Source: Phytophthora quininea
Taxonomy: Eukaryota; Oomycota; Peronosporomycetes; Peronosporales; Peronosporaceae
Assembly (NCBI GenBank): GCA_011947345.1
Contig: JAAVTG010000069.1
Location: 1-64,000 of the forward strand
Direction: 5' to 3'
DNA: 64,000 nt
A model generated the notes under the pieces. The model was not told the origin of the DNA, did no database searches, and saw nothing but the letters and a program-made list of their open reading frames with translations. Within the stretch, counting starts at the first letter, position 1, and each line of letters begins with the position of its first letter. Below are positions 11,608-22,903 of the stretch, piece after piece. The position numbers and the translations under genes are program-made.

Positions 11608-12784
11608 ATGCAGCGCTTGACGTCGGCGCTGCGCCAGCGGCGCGTGGAGAGCGCCAAGCAGGGCCACGAGGAGCTGCAGCAGGTGCTGAGTAAGCTGAGA
11701 AAGCTGGGGCAACGCAGTTCGCTGGAGCAGTTCAAAGAATCGCCGCTGGTGGCCAGACTCAGCTCGCCCATCCAGTTCCATGGCCTTGGCAACATGATCT
11801 ACAGCAATGCAGAGGAGAATCCGGAGGAGGTAAAGAAGGCTCTGCACGTGTGGAATATCGCAATGGATAAGGTAATGCCATGAAGGTATAGTTGGAAAAA
11901 ATCACAGATTGTTAACGGGTTAATGGTCATTGCAGGGCAGTGAAAAGCCAAGTTCAGCTACGCATTGTGTATGAAGAAGGGCATCGGTGGGTGCAATATT
12001 CGAACTGGAGCAATAGTAAAGAAGGACTGATGAATATGGTTGTCAAGGTTTCCCGAAGAAGGATGCAGCAGGCGCGACCAAATACTTTAAGGAGTTGGCG
12101 GGCATTGGCCATGGATGGGGAACGTTTGCTTACGCCGATGCGTTGAGTACTGGCGAGGGTACGCGGAAGAACGAGAAGAAGGCCTTCGAACTGTTCAAGA
12201 AGTGCGCCGAGACTGGACTTCCACCGGCGTTCATGAATGTCTCCAACATGTACATGTCGGGCATCGGAACCAAAAAGTGAGGCGTCTTTGGTGTTATTGC
12301 AGTGTCTGATACTATACTTAACTTTCTACGTTAGAACGAGGTTGAGGCGATGAAATGGTTGATCAAGGCAGCAGACGCTGGAGATCCTACTGCCAAGTCC
12401 CGCTTGGGAGAGTGCTACTCGCTCGGCAAAAATGGCGTCGAGAAGAACCAGGCACGGGCTGTTCAGTACTACAAAGAGGCTGCGACTGCAGGCATCATCA
12501 CTGCACAATTCAACCTGGGTTACCTATTCCTCACGGGCGACGGTGTGCCAAAGGACCCACTTCAGGCTGAAGCGCTTTTCCGCAGAGCAGCTGAGAAGGG
12601 CTTTGTTATGGCTATGGTGAACCTTGCACAAATGTACCGTTCAGGATTCGGTAAAGTGCCCAAGGATGTGGAACTTGCACGCAAATGGCTAGAACTGGCA
12701 GCTCCTCATGACCCGAACGCAAAAGAGCTGCTGAAGGCTATCACGGAGGAGAATAAGCAGGAAGCGACGACTGCCAAACACTGA
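11608..12784 (+). CDS. Sel1-like repeat (SLR) protein
   Basis: ATG at 11608 begins a helical N-terminus (QQVLSKLRKLGQRSSLEQF). Exon 1 ends before GTAATG near 11873 and the next exon starts after TCATTGCAG near 11936. From there Sel1 repeats follow: FSYALCMKKGIG, AYADALSTGEGTRKNEKKAF, PAFMNVSNMYMSGIGTKK, SRLGECYSLGKNGVEKNQA, FNLGYLFLTGDGVPKDPLQA and VNLAQMYRSGFGKVPKDVEL. A second intron lies at about 12279-12334 (GTGAGGCG to TACGTTAG). Sel1 repeats form alpha-alpha superhelices used in protein binding, as in ERAD (HRD3/SEL1L) or chitin synthase regulators; no signal peptide or membrane segment is seen, so a cytosolic adaptor is more likely. At least two one-base shifts lie between 11940 and 12060. 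Confidence 0.78.
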
Positions 12785-12834
12785 CACCAATGATTTCAGG
12801 CTCGAAACGTATCTAATTGTTGAATTCTACTGCG

Positions 12835-14315
12835 CTACATCGTGAACACGGACACAAACGCCTGAATCGTACAGACAGCGCAAACGATGGAGCTGGCGAA
12901 CAGGATGATCCAGGCCGTAAGCTTGCGACGGTCTGTGTTCGGTTTTTCACGCCGAATGCAGACATAGGAGACGCACGGCAGGACGTACGAGATAAGGAGG
13001 CCAACCGTGGAGCCCATCAGGTTCCACACAACAGCAACGCCAGGCGATAGTAGCGCGATCGTGATGACACTTGCCATGATACCGACAGTGAGCAGCACAT
13101 GGACGGTAGTAGCGCTGAACCACCCTTGCGGTGCCTCATTTACAGCGGCAAGCTGCACCCCTCCACTACCAGTCAACAGCGCCGTTGCTTCTCCCAGCGT
13201 ATCTTCTTCGGAGTCCGATGAGTCTGGCGTGTAGTAGACTTTCGCACGAGTGCGGAAAAAGTTGCGGATGATTTTCGCCAAGCGGCGCAAGTTTGCACGG
13301 CACGGCTGGATGATGAGCGGCAAGCTGAGCTGAATGGTGACCAACAAGCCCAGCCGACCAAGATTCACAAGTGGGTCGCTGTCGCTGAAATTGTTCAGAA
13401 TATCTCCTTGTACACCTTGTGGTTGCTGAAATGCGAAAAGGTAGCCCATGACCCCAACCAGAATGTAAAACAGAAACGTGGAGAACATGGTGGACGCGAC
13501 GATCTTCTTCAAACGGTGGCGTGTGGGCTTGTGCAGCTCTCGATACACTGGCAGCACGTTGAAGTGGCACAGGAAAGACACGGAAATGATTGGGAAGGCG
13601 TAGGCTGCGTCGGACCAGTACGTCGGGAACAACTTTACTGGGACCATGGGCTCCGCTTCAACATCCATTGCATCTTCCTGCTTGAACGTGACCCCCACCG
13701 CTCGCACCGTGATTGCAATAGCCAGCACGAGCACCGATACAAGACTGAAGATGGAAGTAAACCGAAGCGCGTCCATGGATTTCGCCAATAGCGCCGGCGA
13801 TACGAGCAGCACGCAGATGACCGTCAGCAAGTTCTGCTCTGCCACAGATAGCGCTCTTCCGTAGAGAAACCTGGCGCCGAGAGATGTCACCAGGTCCTTG
13901 GTCAGGATCACGTATGCCACTAAAGTCAGGAACGTGAGCAGCACGAGCAGCACCACTGTAACGCGACCGGCGCGAACGCCCAGAGCTTTGCGCACCACTT
14001 CTTCGTACGAGGCGGCGCGTCCTCGACGGCTGCAGCTCACGATGACGTAGAGACTGAAGGTCGAGGCGGAGGCGGCCACCACCATGAAGACGAGCGCTAG
14101 AAGGATCCCGCACTTGTCGAAGGCGAAGGGCAGCGACAGGATGCCGCCTCCGATGATAGTACTGACCAGATTGAAGATGGCGGACGGCGCTGTGGCTGTG
14201 CGTGTGGTGGCGAGCGGTCCCGGGGAAAGAACTCGTGGCTGAAGCGGTTCCGCTCGTAGCGGTACACGCCCGTGTCCATCATGTTGCCTTGCGACGACGG
14301 CGGCGCCGACTCCAT
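12835..14315 (-). CDS. Amino acid transporter of the AAAP / SLC38-like family
   Basis: Read leftward from ATG at 14315 (MESAPPSSQGNMMDTGVY). After a short hydrophilic N-terminus comes the family signature AIFNLVSTIIGGGILSLPFA, then ten or eleven hydrophobic segments including VTVVLLVLLTFLTLVAYVIL, FTSIFSLVSVLVLAIAITV, FPIISVSFLCHFNVLPVYRE (the conserved FCH-like loop), TFLFYILVGVMGYLFAF and WIILFASSIVCAVCTIQAF. An acidic, Ser-rich loop (PDSSDSEEDTLGEATALL) lies on a hydrophilic face. The family moves neutral amino acids by H+ or Na+ symport at plasma or vacuolar membranes; the substrate cannot be read here. A one-base shift in a CCCC run near 14225 separates the N-terminus from the first membrane segment. 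Confidence 0.85.
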
Positions 14316-14509
14316 CTCGACCGTAGCAGCTCTTGGCGTTGGAATGGGAAACCGCTTATGATACTCTCTTGCGTGGAAACGGCGCTGGACTGGGAATTTG
14401 TATTGAGCTGAGAAGGGGCCCCAATTGGTCGAATTTGCACAAACAAATTGATTGGTAGAAAATGAGAACATGGCTACGCTTCAGACTTGGCACTTCCGCT
14501 GGGCATTGA

Positions 14510-16753
14510 TCACTTGGTAATGCCGTGGCGATTAACCTTGGTCTGCACATTGAACTGTTTCTTCCTGCGTTCTTGACGGGATTCCCACGGACCAGTGGCG
14601 AACAGAGTGAAGCTGTGGCCCGCAGCAATGGAGACGATGGGTCCGACGCCGTAATCGCGGAAGCTGCCGCGGTCCACGACACCAGGCTCGGCGAGATCAA
14701 CCGCACCGACCTTCGCTCCTTTCGTCCAAGACAACCGAGCGCGTTCTGGCCCCACGTGTACAGGTTTCCATCGACACCTAAGGCGCAGCTGTGGTGAGAT
14801 GATGTCGCGACGGAGACGCAGCGGATCTGGCGGTCATACAGCGTTGGAATGCAGGCTGAACACAATGTTACAGTCAGTCCTGCGAGATATAGCTGCAGGA
14901 CGAAGCACATTTCACTTACTCGGAACAGCAGCGAGTTTCTGCTCCCCCAAGCCGAGCTGCAGGCAATAAAGGAGCGCACATTATTAATTTGCTGCAGAAG
15001 TCAACAACAAACGCACCTGTCCTTGAAGGCCACTCCCAAATGTGAATGTGAAGCCGCCAGAGCTGTCACTACTAGATGATGTCGAGCATATCCTTCTCGG
15101 TACTTTTACGGCGACAGACTCCTCTCGCGGCCGCGCAAGGCAAACCGAATGCCAACTGCCACAACAGACGTCCAGAACGATGTGCTTCTCGAGAGCTGTC
15201 ACTAGGTGGGGGTGGAAAGCATTGTCATTACTGCCAAGCCCCAGTCTTCCTCCATCACCACAACCGAACGTAAAGAGCTGGCCATCAGCAGTCACTACGG
15301 CGGTGTGTACAGCCCCGCAAGACACTCTTGTGATGCGCTTGGTCTGCAACGCTTCAACAATTGTTGGGGACGGAAAGCACAGCTGCAGGCGTTTGTCTTT
15401 GATTCCAGCACGCTTGGTCTCACCCAAGCCAAGCTGTCCGCTGCCGCAACTACCCCACGCAAACAAGCGCCCATCGTTGGTAATCGCCGCTGTATGTGTA
15501 TTCCCCACGCTGACAGTAACGACGTGCGATTTCGCCATGGCTTCCACGCAGAATGGCTCCATCGAAATGCTTTTGCTTCCATACTCGCAGGTGCCAATAC
15601 CCAACTCGCCGTATTCTCCCCTTCCCCAGGTAAAGCATTCCCCTTTGTCGCTTGCCATAGCGATGTGGCCATTAGTTCGGCCGCACGAAATATGAGCAAG
15701 GTTCTTGCTCGACAAAGATGGCAGTAGCTTCGGCAACAGAAAGCTCGAACGGCTTTCGGTCGTGTCACTTTCTCGGTTGTGCTGCTCCTGCTGCTGCTGT
15801 GACTTGTCAGGTTTTGACACGGCTTCATCAAACACGGCATGCCCAGCACCACCCCATCCGAAAACACGGCCATCCTCGGCTAGGGCGAACGCAAAATTGG
15901 TGCCAAAACCCTGTACACAGCCCAAAATCGCACGAAATCAATAAGGGAAGTGAAGGTGAACCGTCATAGTGAGCATGCACGCATACAGCTTGTCAACCGA
16001 TCGGCTTTACCGCGAAAACGTGTGTGATGTGCGCTCCACGAAAGCTTGTGATCTCTGTCGGACTCTCGCAGGGGCGACGATGTCCCAGACCTAGTTCTCC
16101 GCTTGAATTGCAGCCAAACCCGAAGACACGCCCCGAGGCTACCAACAGCAACAACACGCATCTCGTTCCATTAGCACAAGCCATTCCACTAGCAGCCAAT
16201 AAAATACTGACCAAGAACGGCGTCCTTCTGCAGCTCTAGCATCCGCTGCTCCTCCAGCCTCGCCTGAGTTTCAGGCTCGTGCACCCAGCCCTGTATGCGA
16301 GCCACTAGATCCAGCTTCTTGCCTTCCACCGGCAAGTCTAGCAGTAAGCAGGCAGCATCCAGCTCGCTCTTGCACCACGTAGATACGTCCACTTGGCGCC
16401 AAAACTCTCTCGACTTGGGCAGACTGCGGATCGCCTCGCCCTAAGCAAAGTCCACGCAATGAACACACAAGTAAAGGTTATGTATTACTAGTCGAGAATA
16501 CAATATTGATGCTTACTTCGTAGGACGGGAGCTGCTCGCGGCTCCAGATGCGCTCGCGCTCCTGCGGGTCCGCGAGTCGAGCGATCCGCGTCTTGCGTCG
16601 CAAACTGGCGGTCAGACTCCCTCTGTTGCGCCCCTGTTCGTCGCCCTCGAGACGCATATTGGAGCGTAGATCATCCTGCAGTGCCGCCAGCAGCTTCATC
16701 GCGCGCTGCTCGCGCAGACGGTCGAGCGGATTCGACGACGAGGTCGAGGTCAT
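14510..16753 (-). CDS. RCC1-repeat beta-propeller protein with N-terminal SAP-like helix pair
   Basis: The most plausible ATG is 16753 (MTSTSSSNPLDRLREQRAMK). The first exon is charged and ends before GTAAGC near 16515; the second carries a short helical motif resembling a SAP domain (AACLLLDLPVEGKKLDLVAR). From about 16150 down, RCC1 repeats follow: SGRVFGFGCNSSGELGLG, EDGRVFGWGGAGHAVF, KGECFTWGRGEYGELGIG, DGRLFAWGSCGSGQLGLG, DGQLFTFGCGDGGRLGLG and DGNLYTWGQNALG. Each has the usual G-x-x-H-(S/T) partner strand such as GNTHTAAI, GAVHTAVV and GSWHSVCL. Such propellers act as exchange factors or scaffolds; no extra catalytic domain is visible. Introns lie near 15916-16020 and 14910-15030. A one-base shift near 14740 breaks the last repeat. 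Confidence 0.8.
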
Positions 16754-16887
16754 CGCGGTTGAAGTCGCTCTACGTCTCTTCGGCACTGTATACCTTTTAT
16801 CTTACGTTATTCAAGTGTTAATGCTACTCGTATAATTCTCCAGATGGCTACACGTTGCCTTTCAAATATATCCACTCACTTTTCAGG

Positions 16888-17486
16888 ATGAACTCGCTGG
16901 GGCTCGAGTATGCGTCGTCGGACGAGGACGAAGAGAGCGCTCCACCTGCGCCAATCGTCGCTGCAACTCCGCCAGTAGATGCAGCGGAAACTCCTACAGT
17001 TGTGTGCAATTCTACTCCTGCCAAACCAGAGCACAAGACCAAGGAGACTAATGCAACCGAGCAATCAACTGCTGGATTGGACGCTGCCGCGTCCGATGAC
17101 GAGCTGGAGCTGATGCTACAGCGTGCAGGCATACCACCAGCCCCAGCGTCATTGGGCAGCAGTAATGACACACAGGAGCGTATCGCCAAGTTCCTTCGGG
17201 TGCAAGAGGAGCGCGGCCAGGACTTCCAGACGACGCTGCAGGACAAGAAGGAGGTGCGCAACCCGTACATCCTGGAGAAGGTGGTGGAGTACTTTGGCAT
17301 CGACGAGCTGCAGTCCAGCTTTCCCAAGGAGGTTTTTGACCCCACGGCCTGCCACTGCACGAGTTTGCAGACGTGTTGGCTCTGGAGCAGAAGAAGCGAG
17401 CGGATGCTCGAGCACAGCGCCAGTTGCAGCAGCAAGGGACTCGCCAACTGCAGTTTGTGTCCTCTGACCCGGGCTTTAGAGGATAA
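16888..17486 (+). CDS. SAP30-binding protein / HCNGP-like transcriptional regulator
   Basis: The start MNSLGLEYASSDEDEE and the acidic, Pro-rich first 80 residues are followed by the conserved HCNGP core: GIPPAP, ERIAKFLRVQEERGQDFQ, RNPYILEKVVEYFGIDELQ, SSFPKEVFDP. In the animal family this core continues FDPHG and then a charged helix. Here the C run at 17340-17343 is one base short; adding a base gives PHGLPLHEFADVLALEQKKR and a natural stop at 17486. The family member in animals binds SAP30 of the Sin3 histone deacetylase complex and also acts in splicing, in the nucleus. Length (about 200 aa) is shorter than human SAP30BP but keeps the diagnostic region. Confidence 0.85.
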
Positions 17487-17499
17487 TTATCGGTGCAAC

Positions 17500-19347
17500 T
17501 TACACGGCTGCGACGCCTTTGGGGTGTTGTTTATCTACCTGCATGACTTCGATGCGTCCGTTACCTTTGCCGAGACCGAAGCTGCGACCACGCGCAGCCC
17601 CATCCTGCAGTTTGTCGTGCGCGTTCTGGTGAGAAGACAATTCTTGCTCCTGGTGGTGGAGTTTTGACTTTGCCTGGTTTAACTTTTCGTCCAGGTGCGC
17701 GAGCTGTTCGTCGGCAGCTTTCTTCGCGCCACCCCATTTCACAGACCTGCCTCGATCACGGTCGAACATGAATCGCTGGGTTTCCAAGTCGGCCACCGCC
17801 TGACGCCTCTGCAGAACCTCGCGTGTTAGCTTCTCACACACTACGAACTCTTTGTGAGCTTCGATTTTGAGCTGCTCCGCGTTGGTGCAATGCAAGCATG
17901 GCAGCGGAAGAGTGTGGATACGACATCTTGGGACGACTGCGGCCGTGTCGATGGTATGGATGTCTAACGGGTGGGCATAGCGACAACGTCCGAGCTTTTG
18001 GATGTTAGTACAAACTCCACGCCGGCGGAATGAGGGACACAGTTGCTGTCCAGTGTTTGGTGGTGTTGAGGATTTCTTTGCAGTGTCTGGTGCTCGTCCA
18101 TTTCCAGGGTACAGACTTCGTATGCGCTCGACCTTGGAGTAGAGTTTTTCGAGCGGAATATGCGAGCATGGCGGCACTAGCGTACATTTCGGACAGCGAC
18201 GCAGCGGTTCATTCATGCGGACGACTGAAAGTGGGAACGGCGGAGCAATGGGAAAATATGAGTTGGTGCTGGGTGCTGAGCTGGTGGAATCTTCGTACGA
18301 CTTGAGGACATTTGGAAGGCTGATGTAGTAGTGCCTGAGAAAGACTTGGTGCAGCTTCTCCATGCATTCAAGCAGCTTGTAAGAGCATCGTTTGCCAAGC
18401 TCTTCCAGTCCTTCTCGTGTGTATCCGATCTACCAAGTTATCCAAATTGAGTTAGAGCCATGAAAGATTGTCAGACAATGTACCCGTTCCTGTCGACAAA
18501 TGAGCAGCAGCTTTGTCCGCACGAGGTCCGCTGTCAACGGAGTCAAATGCACCATTGTCGACACGGTTTTGATCTGCTCCGCTAGTTTGCTGGCATCCGG
18601 ACGCACAAGCAAGATCACAAACACATTCTTGCGGTTCGCCACTGCTAGCAAGGGCACGAAAAGTGCTGCTGCGTACTTGGAGGAACGCTGCAAGCTAAAA
18701 TGAGTCTCAGCGACTAGAAATTGCTGACCGGGGTGCAATGCTTACCTCTCGAAGCGCTCAATGGTCAGGAAGCAAACCGAGCCCGCTGCCCTCGAAGCGT
18801 CCAGACGTTTAACTGCATCGTCCAATTTACTCTGAAATATCTTATCGCTGGGAGTATCACTTGCATTAATGGTCGAGAACTGGCATGGCAGCTCAGGATT
18901 GATCGACAGCAGAGTATCGCGAAGAAGTCCTGCAAAGGCTGACTTGCCGCAGCACTCTCCGCCCTGCCATTGAGTAGCACGAAAGCTTCAACGACAACCA
19001 TCTCAGCGGTATCAAGCAGAAAACGAGATACACATACGCTGATAATGAAGTTGGTGAACGATGCAGCAGTGTCTGTCTCCATGCAACTTGCGACGGTGTG
19101 AAGACAAGCTGCCGCCGCCGGGTTGCTTAGAAATCCGTCCACGTGATCCGGCACAAGACGCTTCTTCCTGTAGCAAACTCAATGAGCGAAAGCGGCCACA
19201 CTGGTTAGCTAGGACTTGATACCATTCTGGCGGAGAGTCGAATGGTAGCGTCGGACATCGAGGCTTTGCCAGTGGAGGATACGCATGATACAACGCGTCC
19301 AGCTCCGTCCAAAAGCCAAACGAGAGCCGCCAGTGTGGTGGCGTCAC
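17500..19347 (-). CDS. CCCH zinc-finger and coiled-coil protein of unknown function
   Basis: The leftward gene shows a hydrophobic/helical N-terminal region over about 350 residues (PFDSPPEWYQVLANQ, SFTNFIISVCVSRFLLDTAE, KYAAALFVPLLAVANRKNVF, TPLTADLVRTKLLLICRQE), then an intron (about 18428-18481, GTACAT to TTGGTAG), then the last exon. That exon has a Cys-rich knuckle (RCPKCTLVPPCSH), a CCCH-type finger (CPSFRRRGVCTNIQKLGRC followed by RYAHP) and a charged coiled coil (RREAVADLE-like helices to 17600). CCCH fingers usually bind RNA. Frame changes near 18740-18760 and 19170 may be introns or indels. The putative start at 19347 overlaps the divergent gene on the + strand by about 100 bp, so the true start may lie further in. 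It ends 14 bp from the SAP30BP homologue, tail to tail. Confidence 0.55.
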
Positions 19348-20160
19348 CTTCTCCTTCGTCTCATGTGTCGGGTCTGGTGGTTGGTCGCGAGCTGGTTGCG
19401 GTCGGCACTCGCGACGACTTCATAGACGATATTGCTACGTACAAGATTGTATGTATGGGCGAATCACTTTTGGATCACTGCTGAAAATCCTTCCAGAAGA
19501 GCATGAATACCGACGTTCTTGAGTCGCTGGGAACTCAAGAGGTCTTGACTCCATTCTAACGATTCATACTAGTTTATGCGTCACTTATGACACTGTCGAC
19601 ATGCAGGTGCTGCACGACCTACTGGCTGAGCGAGGCCTCTCGAACTGGCAACTAAGTCGCAGAGTGTGCGTCTCCAACGACTCCACCGAACGAGTGGACC
19701 TCATCTACGGATACGCGCTGACGACGAGTCTTCAGGAGGAGCGCATCGACCGCAAGCGCAAGCGGAAGGCGGCAAATGGAGCCAAGAGCGAAAGCGGCGA
19801 GCAGCCCACCTGGAGCTGCTTCGTCGTACTGCCGGCCGTGTCTTGCTCTGACGCCTCCCCACGCTCAGCGTCAAGCGGTACGACCCTGTTTACATACGCA
19901 CCCTAGTGCTATGCTACTACTACTAAGTTCTAACGTTGTGCACGGCAGACTGCTGGAGCTGCAGCAATGTGCTGATGTGAACGAGCCGAGCTCCACCGCG
20001 ACCAAGCGAACCTTCCTGTGTCTTACAGACGCTGCCAACATCAGGTATAGTTCTTACTACACTGACTGATGGAGCTGTAGTGTTCTTGTTTTAATGTCCT
20101 ATATTCCTCCTGCCTGCGCACAGCTACTACTTCCTCCAGGCGCCAGCAATCCTGCCATGA
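19242..20160 (+). CDS. Unknown four-exon gene
   Basis: Exon 1 (19242-19448) encodes a Ser/Pro-rich N-terminus then VGRELVAVGTRDDFIDDIA. A GTATGT intron (19449-19606, ending CATGCAG) joins in phase to LHDLLAERGLSNWQLSRRV. A further exon holds a basic KRKRKAANGAK stretch, a possible nuclear localisation signal. Another intron begins GTACGA near 19879 and ends GGCAG near 19949, leading to LLELQQCADVNEPSSTATKR and TFLCLTDAANI. The last intron (GTATAG to CGCACAG near 20123) leads to SYYFLQAPAILP-stop at 20160. One frame change near 19850 is needed. No family was recognised. The product would be about 220 residues, soluble and probably nuclear. Confidence 0.5.
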
Positions 20161-20297
20161 GCGCGCGCCACCTTTGCAAACCGATAGCATCTAAGGCGGG
20201 GTTGAAGTCCTGCGTTTGCATCAACGGAGTGCGTCATTCCCCCTTTGAGCGATCGTCTTGCGCTGGGCGCTTCAGTTGCAGTCCCGTAGTCGTTGAG

Positions 20298-21652
20298 ATG
20301 CTAACCTCCACGTTGTCTCGAGCATCATTGCTGTCTTCAGGACGTGCAAGGTTCGCACAGACTCAATTGAAGCGCTGTGTGACGACTATTACCACTGCGG
20401 GTGGATCGACGAAAGATTCGACCGACCGACCGCTGCCCTCAAAGGCATTCGTGTCGTAGAGTGCGGTCATCTGATCGCAGGACCTTTTGCCGGGACGATT
20501 CTTAGCTACTTTGGTGCAGATGTGATCAAGGTGGAGTCCCCGACGGGCGACCAAGTGCGCGACTATCGTGAGCTGGACTCAACCAAGACGTCGCTGTGGT
20601 GGTATTCGCTGGGACGCAACAAGCGCTCGGTGTCCGTTGACATGAGGAAGGAGGAGGGGCGCGAGTTGATCAAGGAGCTCATCGAGCAGAGCGACGTGTT
20701 CATTGAGAACTTCAAGCCTGGGCGCATGGAGAAGTGGGGACTCGGACCGGACCACTTTGAAGAGACCAACCCGGAGCTCGTGTATGCTCGCATTTCAGGC
20801 TTCGGACAGGATGGTCCGTACTCCTCGCGCCCCGGGTTTGCTTCGGTGTGTGAAGCAATGGGAGGCTTTCGCTACGTGAATGGCTTTTCGGATCGTCCTC
20901 CAGTTCGCCCCAACCTCAGTACTGGCGACACCATGGCTGGCATTCATGCAGCGCTCGGGATTGTGATCGCTTTGCTGGGCCGTGAGCGAGCTACGGCTGC
21001 TGGGCTTCTTGGGAAGGGACAAGTTGTGGATGTGGCCATCTACGAGTCGATGTTCAACCTGATGGAAGCTGTGGTGCCCGAGTATGACTATTCTGGCAGT
21101 GTTCGCGAGTGCTCGGGCTCCACCGTGACTGGAATTGTGCCGTCCAACACCTACGTCACGAAGGACGGCAAGTACGTTGTGCTCGCTGCCAACACCGACA
21201 AGTTGTTCGTGACGTTAATGAAAACAATTGGCCGAGAGGATATGGCGACAGACAGCAAGTATAGCACGAACGCTGATCGAGTCGAACACGAGGAGGTGAT
21301 TGAAGCTGCCTTGTCTGCGTGGACGGCCACGCAGACGTTGGATGCGGTGGTGGAGACGATGAACAAGGCCGGCACGCCTGTGGGGCTTGTGTATTCGGTG
21401 GAAGACATGGTGAAAGACCCACACTACCAGGCGCGGGGAATGTTTGAGGAGGTGACGATCCCCGACGGCGAGGGTACGCGGAAGCTGAAGCTGCCAGCCA
21501 TCCTTCCGAAGCTGAAGGCCACCCCTGGAGTGACCAAATTCGCTGGTCGTAAGCTTGGTGAGGACACACGTCAAGTGCTAGGAGATGTTCTCGGTAAGTC
21601 GACGCAGGACATCGAGCGCCTGCTGCACGAGAAGGTGGTGTTTGAGCCCTGA
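20298..21652 (+). CDS. Family III CoA-transferase (formyl-CoA:oxalate / SUGCT-like), mitochondrial
   Basis: The N-terminus from ATG 20298 is rich in Arg, Ser, Ala and Thr with no acidic residues (LTSTLSRASLLSSGRARFA), as in a mitochondrial presequence. The body matches CAIB-BAIF type CoA-transferases: GIRVVECGHLIAGPFAGTIL, YFGADVIKVESPTGD, RNKRSVSVDMRKEEGRELIK, DVFIENFKPGRMEKWGLG, PELVYARISGFGQDGPYSSR, and the active-site region LSTGDTMAGIHAALG, where the Asp is the expected acyl-carrying nucleophile. It ends GKSTQDIERLLHEKVVF. Closest role by architecture is animal SUGCT (succinyl-CoA:glutarate) or oxalate CoA-transferase; the CoA donor and acceptor cannot be told from sequence. A one-base shift near 20410-20430 separates presequence and enzyme. 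Confidence 0.88.
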
Positions 21653-22903
21653 AACGCTGGCGTAGAAGTTTTCAATATGGCGGATAGAAGATAGCAACTA
21701 CCTACTACACTGATGACCAGCGAGTTATTGCGTTCGAGAAACTAGATGAGTTAAAGACGACAACATTGTGAGCAAGTTGAAGCGCGAGTTAGCTGGTTGA
21801 AGAGGGAAGATATTGAGATCGTCCGTAGTTACTTGCGGACCAGGCTACTTCGGTGCCATCCGCTTTGTTGCAAGCAGACCAGGAGAAAACACAGTCCCGA
21901 ATCAGGGCTCCTGATACCCTCAGCATAAGATCCTTGCGGCAACACCCCCGTTTGTGGCGCGCGCAGCCAAGGTCTCCGCTGGTCGGCAACTTGCAGCGAT
22001 CCGTACGACGGATTCCGTAGCAGCGAAAAGTTGAAGCGGGGACGTCAGAGATGGCTTCGCCCGTTACTCGAAATGAAGCTCAGCCACAATGACCCGGACA
22101 CTCGTTTCGAGCGCGCGTTCCCAGCACGTTTAACGCTGGCCACCGCCACCCGTAACTCGCGTCGGTGGGCGGTGTGGTGTGGTGTTGGTTTGCAGGCCTT
22201 CAAGGCCGACGGCGAGCGGTGCTACCGCGTCAATTGTGTCGGGAAGCTGGTCGCCGGATTGCCATCGCCACTTGTTGAACCGCTCGGCTACAGACAGGCC
22301 CGCGCCGGACAGACGAAAGTGCAGCTCGGCAGGAAAGGAAGCACCTTTGGAGCGCTTTCAGCTGCATTTCGCCATCGATTGCAGCTGGCAGGTGAGCGCT
22401 GGCCAGAGCGCAAGCAGTCGCTTCACACCTGGCCGTGCTTCCGCATGGAAGGTGACCATGTAATAACCTTTGCGTCCCGGCTATAACGCCGAACCGACTC
22501 CAAAACACTACATTTCACAGGTTACCAGGGCCTCGATTTTCCCCATAAGCGCTCCGACGTCTGCCCCCATACAAAAACCAACCGAAGGCCTCTGCCGCCT
22601 GCTCCCGCTCAGCGCCTCGCGTCCAGCCCGCCCCGCCCCCGCCCTCGGTTGGCAGCTTTACTGGGCCAGAGCGCGCGTACTCTGCTCGTCGGCGCCACCT
22701 CCACCTCTGTCGCTTCGCCACGGACGACGCAGAGACTCCTTTCGAGACGGTACGACAAGTCTACCGCTTCGCACTGCCAACCGGTGTCACGCCACGACAG
22801 TCTAATGATTTATTATGTGTTTATGCCGCTTTTTACGACTGTATAACAGCTCCTTGGACACGTCGAGACGGATACTGTGGCGTCCTTCCAGCGCCTTCAT
22901 GGA
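21653..22903. other. 1.25-kb intergenic region
   Basis: No ORF here looks like a protein; the longest (about 150 residues at 22031-22486) is a chance opening of Arg/Ser/Ala-rich composition. The segment 22540-22740 is strongly C/T-rich on the + strand, immediately upstream of the PLD gene, and is the likely promoter region. No inverted or tandem repeat was seen by eye. Confidence 0.5.

Noticed and set aside
21151..21574. Overlapping minus strand ORFs of up to 137 residues
   Set aside because: They mirror the CoA-transferase coding sequence, which has unmistakable family motifs.
22031..22486. 151-residue ORF upstream of the PLD gene
   Set aside because: Biased Arg/Ser/Ala composition, no homology recognised and no splice context; a chance opening.
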